A stretch of 16,277 nt of DNA. Source: Zetaproteobacteria bacterium. Its GTDB lineage: Bacteria; Pseudomonadota; Zetaproteobacteria; Mariprofundales; Mariprofundaceae. The first letter of the stretch is position 1. Each line of letters opens with the position of its first letter. Both the position numbers and the translations under genes were made by a program. This document shows positions 5,981 to 14,569 of the stretch, piece by piece. The notes below the pieces were generated by a model that did not search any database, had not been told where the DNA came from, and saw nothing but the letters and a program-made list of their open reading frames with translations. The stretch is from assembly GCA_021545625.1 (NCBI GenBank), contig JAJRVH010000182.1, positions 1 to 16,277 of the forward strand. Direction: 5' to 3'.

Positions 5981-7156
5981 ATGAAACATATTCTGATCCA
6001 TTTCGGAGAACTGTCGCTCAAGGGCAGGAACCGCGGCAAGTTCGAGAAAAAACTCGGCGACAATATCAAGCGCCTGCTCCGGCCGGCCTCGCTGAAGCGC
6101 GAATACGGACGCATGCTGCTCGAGTTCGAACAGGTCGACGAGGCCCTGCTCGACTACCTGGCGCTGATTCCCGGCGTGCGCAATTTCTCGCTGGTGCACC
6201 GGGCCGAGCGGGATATCGACTCGATGCGGGTCGTGGCCGTGCAGGCCGTGCGCGAGGCCTTCGGCGATACCGATGGCCAGGTGGCCGGACACCGCTTCCG
6301 CGTCTCGGCGCGACGCGGCGACAAGCGTTTCCCGATGACCAGCCCCGAACTGAATCTGGAAATCGGAGGCTATCTGAAGAACCAGCTGGGACTTGTCGTC
6401 GATCTCAGCCATGCCGAGATCGAGGTGCATGTCGAGCTCACGCGCGATTGCGTCTATATCTATACCGACCGCCGCCGGGGCATCGGTGGCCTGCCGGTCG
6501 GTTCGTCGGGCAAGGGCGTGGTGCTGCTGTCCGGCGGCATCGATTCGCCGGTCGCCGCCTATACGATGATGAAGCGCGGCATGAGCGTCGTGCTCGTGCA
6601 TCTGTATAACAGCAGCATCAACCGCGATTTCGCCAAGATCAGGGACCTGGCCCGGCTGCTGTCGCGCTATCAGGGCTACACGAAGCTCTATCTGATCGAC
6701 CTGGAGGAGTTCCAGCGCCATGCGATCGCGCATGTGCCGGCCGATTACCGGATGATTATCTACAAGCGCCATATGATACGCACGGCCGGCCTGATCGCCG
6801 CCGACGAAAACGCGCGGGCGCTGGTCACCGGCGACTCGCTGGGACAGGTCGCCAGCCAGACGCTGGAAAACATCAACGCCATCTACGACGCCAGCCCGCT
6901 ACCGCTGTTGCCACCGCTGATCGGCATGGACAAGGAAGAGATCATCGCCGTCGGCCGCCGGATCGGCAGTTACGACATCTCGATCGAGGAGTACTGCGAT
7001 ATCTGCTCCTTCCTGATTGCCAAGCATCCGCAGACCCGGGGCCGGCGGGACGAGGTTGCCCGGCTGGAGGCACAGCTGCCGACCGAGGGGCTGGACTGCC
7101 CGACCCGCACGCATGTCTTCATTGCCGGCGAGGAGAAAGAGCCCGGCGGAAACTGA
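5981..7156 (+). CDS. thiI: tRNA 4-thiouridine synthase ThiI, rhodanese-less form
   Basis: ThiI makes 4-thiouridine at position 8 of tRNA: it adenylates the uridine, and sulfur is then supplied from a cysteine desulfurase. The 391 residues hold a ferredoxin-like N-terminus (HFGELSLKGRNRGKFEKKL), a THUMP domain at about 60-165, and a PP-loop ATP pyrophosphatase domain with SGGIDSP at 184-190. The protein ends after the PP-loop domain, so the C-terminal rhodanese domain that carries the persulfide cysteine in the 482-residue E. coli enzyme is absent. Cysteines in the C-terminal part are Cys339 and Cys342 in EEYCDICSF and Cys373 in LDCPTR. Cys339 sits where E. coli has its disulfide partner Cys344. 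Sulfur transfer must therefore differ from E. coli. A possible thiamine role is not supported, since the rhodanese domain is the part needed for that in E. coli. Confidence 0.94.
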   Translation: MKHILIHFGELSLKGRNRGKFEKKLGDNIKRLLRPASLKREYGRMLLEFEQVDEALLDYLALIPGVRNFSLVHRAERDIDSMRVVAVQAVREAFGDTDGQVAGHRFRVSARRGDKRFPMTSPELNLEIGGYLKNQLGLVVDLSHAEIEVHVELTRDCVYIYTDRRRGIGGLPVGSSGKGVVLLSGGIDSPVAAYTMMKRGMSVVLVHLYNSSINRDFAKIRDLARLLSRYQGYTKLYLIDLEEFQRHAIAHVPADYRMIIYKRHMIRTAGLIAADENARALVTGDSLGQVASQTLENINAIYDASPLPLLPPLIGMDKEEIIAVGRRIGSYDISIEEYCDICSFLIAKHPQTRGRRDEVARLEAQLPTEGLDCPTRTHVFIAGEEKEPGGN

Positions 7157-7166
7157 ACGCGCACGG

Positions 7167-7196
7167 TTGACAGGGAGGCGATCTTTCCCACCATTA
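7167..7196 (+). promoter_or_regulatory. groES promoter P1, -35 box next to CIRCE
   Basis: A perfect TTGACA is at 7167-7172. The best -10 candidates lie in CACCATTA (7189-7196), which resembles the sigma-32 -10 (CCCCATNT) better than sigma-70 TATAAT. The -10 overlaps the left CIRCE arm, so HrcA binding would block it. The choice of sigma factor is uncertain. Confidence 0.5.
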
Positions 7197-7220
7197 GCAC
7201 TCCCTCGCCGGGAGTGCCAA
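7194..7220 (+). promoter_or_regulatory. CIRCE operator (HrcA-binding inverted repeat)
   Basis: TTAGCACTC (7194-7202), a 9-bp spacer, then GAGTGCCAA (7212-7220). It matches the CIRCE consensus TTAGCACTC-N9-GAGTGCTAA at all but one position. HrcA repressor bound here would repress groESL until heat or misfolding stress depletes active HrcA. hrcA itself is not in the window. Confidence 0.93.
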
Positions 7221-7238
7221 AAACTTTCCGGCAGGGGG

Positions 7239-7267
7239 TTGAACCGGTGAAAACCGGTCCCTATAAA
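7239..7267 (+). promoter_or_regulatory. groES promoter P2
   Basis: TTGAAC (7239-7244), a 17-bp spacer, and TATAAA (7262-7267) form a good sigma-70 promoter downstream of CIRCE. The same stretch also resembles a sigma-32 site: GTTGAA with CCCTATAA at 7259-7266. A start near 7274 gives a leader of about 28 nt with AAGGAG at 7290-7295 before the groES ATG. Confidence 0.6.
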
Positions 7268-7301
7268 ACAGTTTCCAAAACATATCCAAGGAGTAGCAAC
7301 G

Positions 7302-7598
7302 ATGACTACAAAGGTTCGTCCTTTACATGATCGTGTAATCGTCCGTCGTCTGGACGAGGAAGAAAAATCCGCCGGAGGCATCATCATCCCGGATACGGCC
7401 AAGGAAAAGCCGATTCAGGGAAAGATCATCGCGGCCGGCAACGGCAAAATCCTTGAGAACGGCGAAGTCCGCGCCTTGGACGTCAAGGCCGGTGACACGG
7501 TGATCTTCTCGACCTATGCCGGCACCGAAATCAAGCTGGACGGCGAAACGTTCCTGATCATGCGCGAGGATGACATCCTCGGCGTAATCGAGAGCTGA
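7302..7598 (+). CDS. groES: Co-chaperonin GroES
   Basis: GroES caps the GroEL chamber and drives ATP-dependent protein folding in the cytoplasm. The 98-residue protein starts MTTKVRPLHDRVIVRR and has the mobile loop at about 18-36 (EEKSAGGIIIPDTAKEKP), which contacts GroEL. It ends in EDDILGVIES. The length and sequence are standard. The AAGGAG Shine-Dalgarno is 6 nt before the ATG. groEL follows after 74 bp. Confidence 0.99.
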   Translation: MTTKVRPLHDRVIVRRLDEEEKSAGGIIIPDTAKEKPIQGKIIAAGNGKILENGEVRALDVKAGDTVIFSTYAGTEIKLDGETFLIMREDDILGVIES

Positions 7599-7621
7599 TC
7601 GGACACCGAACAACCTGAACC

Positions 7622-7638
7622 GCCGGCCCCGGGCCGGC
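7622..7638 (+). other. GC-rich hairpin in the groES-groEL spacer
   Basis: GCCGGCC (7622-7628) pairs with GGCCGGC (7632-7638) around a 3-nt loop. It has no T-tract after it, so it is not a terminator. It may be a stabilising or processing element between groES and groEL mRNA. Confidence 0.5.
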
Positions 7639-7672
7639 CCAAGATTCAAGCAAACACAAAAGGAGAACAAGA

Positions 7673-9319
<1,647 letters not shown>

Positions 9320-9351
9320 TCAGACCGGCCATCGCCTCCGATGTGTCAGTG

Positions 9352-9382
9352 AAAAGGGCAGCTCTTGCGAGCTGCCCTTTTT
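9352..9382 (+). terminator. Rho-independent terminator after groEL
   Basis: A 13-bp stem, AAAAGGGCAGCTC (9352-9364) with GAGCTGCCCTTTT (9369-9381), closes on a TTGC loop and runs into a T-rich tail (TTTTTATTT). It ends the groES-groEL operon. Confidence 0.92.
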
Positions 9383-9390
9383 ATTTGAAT

Positions 9391-9399
9391 CCCCCCCCC
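9391..9399 (+). repeat. Homopolymer run of nine C
   Basis: Nine C residues lie between the groEL terminator and the -35 box at 9403. Runs of this length can slip during replication and are also a common place for sequencing error. Confidence 0.85.
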
Positions 9400-9402
9400 G
9401 GC

Positions 9403-9430
9403 TTGACCTTCGCCTGAGGTGCGCAACAAT
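9403..9430 (+). promoter_or_regulatory. Candidate promoter for the metal-uptake block
   Basis: TTGACC (9403-9408) and AACAAT (9425-9430) are separated by 16 bp. The start would fall at or next to the ATG at 9438, so the first message may have almost no leader, or translation may start at the internal ATG at 9465. Confidence 0.4.
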
Positions 9431-9437
9431 CCGCATC

Positions 9438-9728
9438 ATGGCTGTTTTCCCGACACGGATCCGTATGCGTTTCATGATGGCCTTCCTGGCCATGCTGGGA
9501 GCCATGTGGGCGGCGGTCGACCTTCACCAGCACGACAATGGCTGGCAACAGCCGGCCCAATGCGCGGTATGCTCCCTGGAAGAATTCGTTGCGCATGGCT
9601 TTGCCCTTCAGGCAACTGTCCAGGCCGTGACGCTGCAACTTTTCCGGACCGCCGAAACCCGACGGACTGACAATACACCCTCCTCCTGCGCAGACAGGAT
9701 CTCCATTCGCGCACCCCCGTTCGCCTGA
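9438..9728 (+). CDS. Small membrane-anchored protein with HxH and CxxC motifs
   Basis: A 96-residue protein with a basic N-terminus and a single hydrophobic segment at about 12-27 (FMMAFLAMLGAMWAAV), a signal peptide or anchor. Right after it come HQHD (30-33) and CAVC (42-45). His and Cys placed this way resemble small metal-linked proteins such as the DUF2946 type, though I cannot confirm that family. The C-terminal third is arginine-rich and low in hydrophobicity. The in-frame ATG at 9465 would also give the signal segment and is an alternative start; no clear Shine-Dalgarno favours either. It lies in front of, and on the same strand as, the porin, binding-protein and permease genes, which suggests a metal-related role in the periplasm. 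This is inference. Confidence 0.6.
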   Translation: MAVFPTRIRMRFMMAFLAMLGAMWAAVDLHQHDNGWQQPAQCAVCSLEEFVAHGFALQATVQAVTLQLFRTAETRRTDNTPSSCADRISIRAPPFA

Positions 9729-9737
9729 TTTCCCCCC

Positions 9738-9754
9738 TTATCACATTCAGATAA
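9738..9754 (+). promoter_or_regulatory. Possible operator: inverted repeat upstream of the porin gene
   Basis: TTATC and GATAA flank 7 bp (TTATCACATTCAGATAA). It lies 42 bp before the porin ATG. Its place in front of a metal-uptake gene would suit a Zur or Fur-type site, but it does not match the classical Zur or Fur box well. Low confidence. Confidence 0.25.
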
Positions 9755-9796
9755 ACGACATGGCCGCATGGCCATGGAAAATACCGTGGAGAAATC

Positions 9797-10996
9797 ATGC
9801 ATATACGAATCCTGCCATGGCTACTGCCATGCCTGCTGCTGGCCCTGCCCGCACATGCAGCGCAAACCAACGAAACAGACGCATTAAAAGAACAAATCCG
9901 GATGCTCATGCAGCGCGTGGAGGCGCTGGAAAAACAACGGCAAACGCCATCCGTCACCGACATGGCAAACGCCGGCAACACGCAGCCTGCGGCTGCCAGC
10001 GCGGCGGAGAATACCGGCAATCCGTCCATATCGGTGATCGGCACCTTTGCCGGCTCATCCATGCAGGGTGGTGGCATCCGAACCACCAGCTTCCTGCCCC
10101 TGTCGGAAGGCGAATTCGTTTTCGGGGCGGCCGTCGATGCCCATACCCGCCTGGACGTGACGGTCACGGCGGCCAATGGCGGCATGGCGGTGGAGGAAGG
10201 GTATCTGACCAGCAGGCTGCCAGCAGCCCTGCGCCTGCGCGCCGGCCGCAAGTTCATTCCGCTTGGCCGCGTCAACGAGGTGCATCCGCATGCGCTGGTC
10301 TATGCCGATACGCCCAACGGGCTGGTCAATCTGTTCGGAGCCGAGAAATTCACGGGCGAGGGCATGTTCATCGATCGCCCGTGGTATGTCGGCGATTCGG
10401 CGCATTCGCTGCTGCTCGGCTTCTTCCGGAACGCCAACGACGTGGCCTTTGACCCGACAGGTACCAATCGCTTCGGCGGCATGGCGCGCTGGACCGGCAT
10501 GTGGGATGTCAGTGACACGGCGACGCTGGAACTGGGCACAACCTATATTAACGGAGACAACGGCATCGCGGGCGGCAGCCGCACGGACATCCTCGGCGGC
10601 CATGTCGCGCTGAAAAACGCCCGCCTCGATCGCAGCGGCTGGACCCTGCAGGGCGAATGGAACCGCAGTCGCATCGATCGGGGCGGCAATCCTGTCCGCA
10701 CGGTGACCGATGGCGCCTACCTGCTCGGCGAATACGACTTCAACCGCAACTGGCTGGCCTTTGCACGTTACGATTACAGCCATATGAACGGCGGGGCCGG
10801 CACCGAATCGGCCTGGAGCACGGGCATCGGCTGGAAGATCAGCGAGTTCCAGAACATCACGCTGCAATACAAACATACCCGTCATGCGCTCGCGCAGACG
10901 GCGGCAAATCTCAACATCGCCGCCGGCCAGAACGCCAGCGAGGCATTTTTCCGCTGGGTCGTGGCCATCGGGCCACATCGCCCGCACAGCTATTAG
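9797..10996 (+). CDS. Outer-membrane beta-barrel protein with an N-terminal coiled coil (porin-like)
   Basis: The 399-residue protein has a signal peptide (about 1-21, ending PAHAA). A short coiled coil follows at about 28-47 (LKEQIRMLMQRVEALEKQRQ), typical of trimeric porins of the DcaP/OprO type. A Thr/Ala-rich linker and then alternating strands make up the rest, with aromatic-ended strands in the last 250 residues. The last residues AFFRWVVAIGPHRPHSY form a terminal strand followed by a His-containing tail. It should sit in the outer membrane and let small solutes through. The Shine-Dalgarno GGAG is at 9788-9791. The next gene, a ZnuA-like protein, begins at its stop codon, so a role in metal entry is likely; the exact substrate cannot be read. 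Confidence 0.82.
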   Translation: MHIRILPWLLPCLLLALPAHAAQTNETDALKEQIRMLMQRVEALEKQRQTPSVTDMANAGNTQPAAASAAENTGNPSISVIGTFAGSSMQGGGIRTTSFLPLSEGEFVFGAAVDAHTRLDVTVTAANGGMAVEEGYLTSRLPAALRLRAGRKFIPLGRVNEVHPHALVYADTPNGLVNLFGAEKFTGEGMFIDRPWYVGDSAHSLLLGFFRNANDVAFDPTGTNRFGGMARWTGMWDVSDTATLELGTTYINGDNGIAGGSRTDILGGHVALKNARLDRSGWTLQGEWNRSRIDRGGNPVRTVTDGAYLLGEYDFNRNWLAFARYDYSHMNGGAGTESAWSTGIGWKISEFQNITLQYKHTRHALAQTAANLNIAAGQNASEAFFRWVVAIGPHRPHSY

Positions 10997-11005
10997 GAGG
11001 CCATG

Positions 11006-11899
11006 ATGAAACGCTTGCAAACACTGCTATGGCTTGTCCTGCTGCTGGGCGGGCAGGGCATCGCCCACGCGAAAGAACTGCACATTGTCGCCAGCCTGCC
11101 GGCACTGGGCCAGATCGCCCGGGGCGTGGCCGGTGAGTTCGCCGAAGTGAAGGTGCTGGCCCATGTCGGACAGGATCCGCATTTCGTGCCGCCCAAGCCG
11201 ACGCTGGCGCGGCATCTGGCGCGCGCCGACCTGCTCGTGGCAGCCGGCCTCGGCCTGGAAATCGGCTGGCTGCCGCCGCTGATCGAGGCTTCGCGCAACG
11301 ATGTGATCCGTCCCGGCGGCCGGGGCTATCTGGACGCCAGAAGCGTGCTGACGCGGGTACTCGGCAAACCACAGGGGAAAATCACCCGGGCGCTGGGCGA
11401 TATTCATCCCGATGGCAATCCTCACTGGTGGATGGACCCGCTCAACGGCGTGCGCCTGGCCAACGCAATTGCAGAACGTTTATCGCAGCTTAATCCGCCT
11501 CACGCCAACGATTACCGCCAGCATGCCGCAAACTTTGCCAAGCAGGTCCATGCGCGCCTGCCGGCCTGGCGGGCATCGCTTCAGGCCATGAGTCCTCTGG
11601 TCAGCTACCACGATTCCTACCTGTATCTGACACGGCGTTTTTCCCTGCAGGTGACCGGCTTCGTGGAGCCGAAACCGGGCATCGAACCCTCTACGTCCCA
11701 TCTCGACGCGCTGGTCGGCACGATCGGGCAAACCGGGGTCAAGGGCGTCTGGCTGGAACCGTATCATGACGGCCCCATCACCAGAAAGTTATGCAGCCTG
11801 GCTCACACCCCGTGTCGGATCATGCCGGATGCCGTCAAGGGGGAAGGCTTCGCAGGCTATATCGGCATGTTTGAGCTGATTGCCGCAGGCGGACAGTGA
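11006..11899 (+). CDS. ZnuA-like metal-binding protein of an ABC transporter (cluster A-I)
   Basis: This periplasmic protein binds a divalent metal, probably zinc or manganese, and hands it to the permease. Two ATGs exist (11003 and 11006). AGGAGG at 10995-11000 overlaps the porin stop and is only 2 nt before the first but 5 nt before the second, so I choose 11006 (297 residues). Counted from the 11003 ATG, the signal peptide ends near AHA (21-23), and likely metal ligands are His60 (DPHF), His141 (NPHWWMDP) and His203 (YHDSY), plus an acidic residue near 276-281. The long His-rich loop of many ZnuA proteins is absent. Translation is tied to the porin and the permease at both ends. Zinc versus manganese cannot be settled. 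Confidence 0.9.
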   Translation: MKRLQTLLWLVLLLGGQGIAHAKELHIVASLPALGQIARGVAGEFAEVKVLAHVGQDPHFVPPKPTLARHLARADLLVAAGLGLEIGWLPPLIEASRNDVIRPGGRGYLDARSVLTRVLGKPQGKITRALGDIHPDGNPHWWMDPLNGVRLANAIAERLSQLNPPHANDYRQHAANFAKQVHARLPAWRASLQAMSPLVSYHDSYLYLTRRFSLQVTGFVEPKPGIEPSTSHLDALVGTIGQTGVKGVWLEPYHDGPITRKLCSLAHTPCRIMPDAVKGEGFAGYIGMFELIAAGGQ

Positions 11900-12636
11900 T
11901 GTTTCTGCTGACCAGCCTGCTTGCATGCCTGATGCTTGCGGTCATCATGCCCTTGCTGGGACGGCGGGTACTGGAGCGGCGCATTGTGTTTGTTGATCTG
12001 GCGCTGGCGCAGTTCGCCGCCACCGGCTATGCCATCGGCCTGGCCACCGACAGTTCCGGTCCGTTGTGGGCCGGCTGCATCACGCTGCTGGCCATACTTG
12101 CCTTTGCCGCCCTGCCCTATGCCTCAAGGCTGCCGAAGGAGGCGGTGATGGGCGCGATGTATGCCGTGGCGGCTGCGGCCGGCATGGTTATATTAACGCA
12201 ACTGCCGCATGCCGAAGGACATATGACCGATCTGATGTTCGGCTCCCTGCTGGGAGCCGGCTATGGCGACCTGGCAGTGCTGGGCGCACTGGGAGCGCTG
12301 GCCGTGCTCCTGCTGCGCTTCGCCGGCAACGATAGCTATACGCAGCGGACCATGTTCTATCTGGCGCTGGCATTGGCGGTGGTGCCGGCCATTCACGCGG
12401 TGGGCATCGTGCTGGTCTTCGGCATGCTGCTGTTGCCGGCGCTGGCCGCATGGCGGGGCGATGCGAACGGGCCTGTCTGGCTGGCGCTGTTGGTGGCCGT
12501 GTCCGGCGCGCTGCTGGGCGTGACAGCGGCCGAGCATCTCGACCTGCCGCCATCGTCGAGCGTGGTGCTGGCGCTGTTTGCCTGCGGCCTGCCGGCCTTT
12601 CTGTGGAATGCCCGCATTTCCATGGCTTCGGAATGA
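11899..12636 (+). CDS. ABC-3 family metal transporter permease (ZnuB-like)
   Basis: A polytopic inner-membrane permease of the ZnuB/MntB type. The stop of the binding-protein gene (TGA 11897-11899) overlaps the ATG at 11899 as TGATG; an in-frame GTG at 11896 is less likely. The 245 residues contain about seven membrane helices, slightly short for the family (usually 260-290), mainly at the N-terminus. Recognisable blocks are LLGRRVLERRIVFVDLALAQ near residues 20-40, where the family has RR.AF.GDA.AH, and MVILTQLPHAEGHMTDLMFG in the middle. VVPAIHAVGIVLVFGMLLLP is the usual helix before the coupling end. No ATPase gene follows; sppA lies downstream on the other strand, 11 bp away, without an obvious terminator between them. 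Confidence 0.9.
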   Translation: MFLLTSLLACLMLAVIMPLLGRRVLERRIVFVDLALAQFAATGYAIGLATDSSGPLWAGCITLLAILAFAALPYASRLPKEAVMGAMYAVAAAAGMVILTQLPHAEGHMTDLMFGSLLGAGYGDLAVLGALGALAVLLLRFAGNDSYTQRTMFYLALALAVVPAIHAVGIVLVFGMLLLPALAAWRGDANGPVWLALLVAVSGALLGVTAAEHLDLPPSSSVVLALFACGLPAFLWNARISMASE

Positions 12637-12647
12637 CATGAACCCGA

Positions 12648-14432
12648 TCACTCCACCTTCAGCCCGCAAACGGCCCAGACACCGCCATGGCGCAGCATAT
12701 CGATCCAGGCGGCAAGCGACGGGCCGCCCAGACCCGGCAAGACGCCGGCCATCCCCAGCCACGCGTCGCTGCTGCCGAACAGACGCTGCAACAGCAGCTC
12801 GCCCAGCTTCTGCCGACGCTTGATGCGCACCGTGCTGAAATCGTCCCCGATGCCGGCCAGTTTCGCGGCCGCCTGCACGGCCTCGTCCAGGCCACCCAGT
12901 TCATCGACCAGCCCCAGACGCTTCGCATCCGCGCCGCTCCAGACCCGACCCTCGGCAAGCTCCGCGACCCTGGTCTCGGGCAGCCTGCGTCCCTCGGCAA
13001 CGACTTTCAGGAACCGCCGGTATACATCCTGAATCGACAGCTGCATCACCCGGGCCAGCTCGTCGGGCAGGCGCCGGTCCGGTCGTATGCCGCCGGCAAT
13101 ACGGGTCGTGCCAAGGCCGTCGGTATGGATGCCGAGCCGCTTCAGGCCCTCCTCGATATCGGCCAGCATGCCGAATGCGCCGATCGAGCCGGTGATCGTC
13201 GTCGGCGATGCCCAGATCTGATCGGCTCCCGCCGCCATCCAGTAGCCGCCGGAAGCCGCCATGCTGCCCATCGACACGACGACCTTCTTGCCAGCCTGTT
13301 GCAGGCGCGCGATTTCCGAACGGATCGCCTCGGAGGCCGCCGCGCTGCCGCCGGGGCTGTCGATGCGCAGAACCACGGCCCTGATATGTTCATCGTTGCG
13401 CGCGCGGGCCAGCATTTCAGCCATATTCGCATCGCCGACCGTGCCCGGCGGCTGTTCGCCGTCGAGGATCATGCCACTGGCCGTGATGATACCGATGCGC
13501 CGCGCGCCCGGCCGACCGTCGTCGATCATGCGCCGGTAATCGCGATAGCTGATCGAAGGATAATCGTCCGTCGTAACGCCCAGGACTTCGGCAATCGCCC
13601 GCTCGACACCCGTGCGATCGCTGAGTTCGTCAACCAGGCCCTCGGCTCTGGCCAGTTCGGCCAGGCTGCCGTGATGCTCGGCCAGAAAGCGCGACGGATG
13701 ATCGAGCAATTGCTGCAGCCGCTCGGGCTTGATGCCGCGCATCGCGGCAATGTCCTGCTTATAGGCCGCCCACAGCACGTCGAGCAGCGCCTGATTGGCG
13801 GCCCGGTCCTCGGCCGACATATCGTTGCGCACCAGCGGCTCGGCCGCGGCTTTATACCTGCCGGCCCGGAACAGGCGCAGATTCACATGCAGCGAGGCCA
13901 GCGCATCCCTGAAATAGTTGCGGTAGATGCTGAAGCCCTCCAGCGCCACGACGCCCATCGGGGCCAGAAACACCCTGTCGGCCGCTGCCGCCAGATAATA
14001 CTGCGACTGCGAGTAGTAGGCACCAGCCGCGATCACCGGCTTGCCCGAAGCCCGGAAACGGCCGATAGCACGGCGAATGGCCTGCAGCCGCTCCAGCGGC
14101 ACCCGCTGCATCTTTTCCAGCCGCAGAACCAGCACGCGGATATGGTCATCCTGCGCGGCATGCTCAATGCTGCGCAGCAGATCATGCAGGACCGTCTGCT
14201 GCGGTGCGGCCAGCCCCAGCTGCAACGGCAGGGCCCCCGGCACCGGAAACTCGGTTTCCTCGACAACCGGGCCGGCCGGATCGATCACCAGCGCGACCCG
14301 ATCCGGCAATCCCTGCCGCCCGGAGAACAGCGCCACCGCGATCAGCAGCACCAGCAGCAGGAACAGCGCATTGAAGAACAGACGCCGAATGCGGTCCAGC
14401 CAGCCAAACAGTGCGGAAAAGAACCCTTTCAT
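12648..14432 (-). CDS. sppA: Signal peptide peptidase SppA, 67K type
   Basis: SppA digests cleaved signal peptides in the inner membrane, with its active site on the periplasmic side. The 594 residues are two tandem S49 domains, as in E. coli. A single membrane helix lies at about 18-37. The catalytic lysine is Lys194 in RAGRYKAAAEP in the first domain. The catalytic serine is Ser394 in MAASGGYWMA in the second domain. The RIDSPGGSAAASEAI block (356-370) precedes it as usual. The start is supported by GGAGG (complement of 14440-14444) 7 nt before the ATG. It converges on the permease gene with an 11-bp gap. No accessory gene follows. Confidence 0.96.
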   Translation of the reverse strand: MKGFFSALFGWLDRIRRLFFNALFLLLVLLIAVALFSGRQGLPDRVALVIDPAGPVVEETEFPVPGALPLQLGLAAPQQTVLHDLLRSIEHAAQDDHIRVLVLRLEKMQRVPLERLQAIRRAIGRFRASGKPVIAAGAYYSQSQYYLAAAADRVFLAPMGVVALEGFSIYRNYFRDALASLHVNLRLFRAGRYKAAAEPLVRNDMSAEDRAANQALLDVLWAAYKQDIAAMRGIKPERLQQLLDHPSRFLAEHHGSLAELARAEGLVDELSDRTGVERAIAEVLGVTTDDYPSISYRDYRRMIDDGRPGARRIGIITASGMILDGEQPPGTVGDANMAEMLARARNDEHIRAVVLRIDSPGGSAAASEAIRSEIARLQQAGKKVVVSMGSMAASGGYWMAAGADQIWASPTTITGSIGAFGMLADIEEGLKRLGIHTDGLGTTRIAGGIRPDRRLPDELARVMQLSIQDVYRRFLKVVAEGRRLPETRVAELAEGRVWSGADAKRLGLVDELGGLDEAVQAAAKLAGIGDDFSTVRIKRRQKLGELLLQRLFGSSDAWLGMAGVLPGLGGPSLAAWIDMLRHGGVWAVCGLKVE

Positions 14433-14569
14433 CGCAACACCTCCGGTCGATGGTCGAAGCCCAGCTTATCAGCTGGCCGGCGATTGGCCATGCCGCAACG
14501 GCCGGCAAGTCGTCAAAACCGCCCAAAGCTGCTATCAATAACACTGAGGAAGCGTCACGGAGGTGCAAC

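Noticed and set aside
7201..7211. groESL leader as a riboswitch or thermosensor
   Set aside because: The repeat here is CIRCE, a DNA operator. I saw no extended RNA fold that would add to that call.
14411..14569. Longer Usp start at 14411
   Set aside because: The added residues do not look like Usp and there is no ribosome site. GGAGG sits directly before the ATG at 14570.
14433..14569. Promoter for the Usp gene in the 137-bp gap
   Set aside because: TATCAA at 14533-14538 lacks a convincing -35 at a proper distance, so I do not list it.
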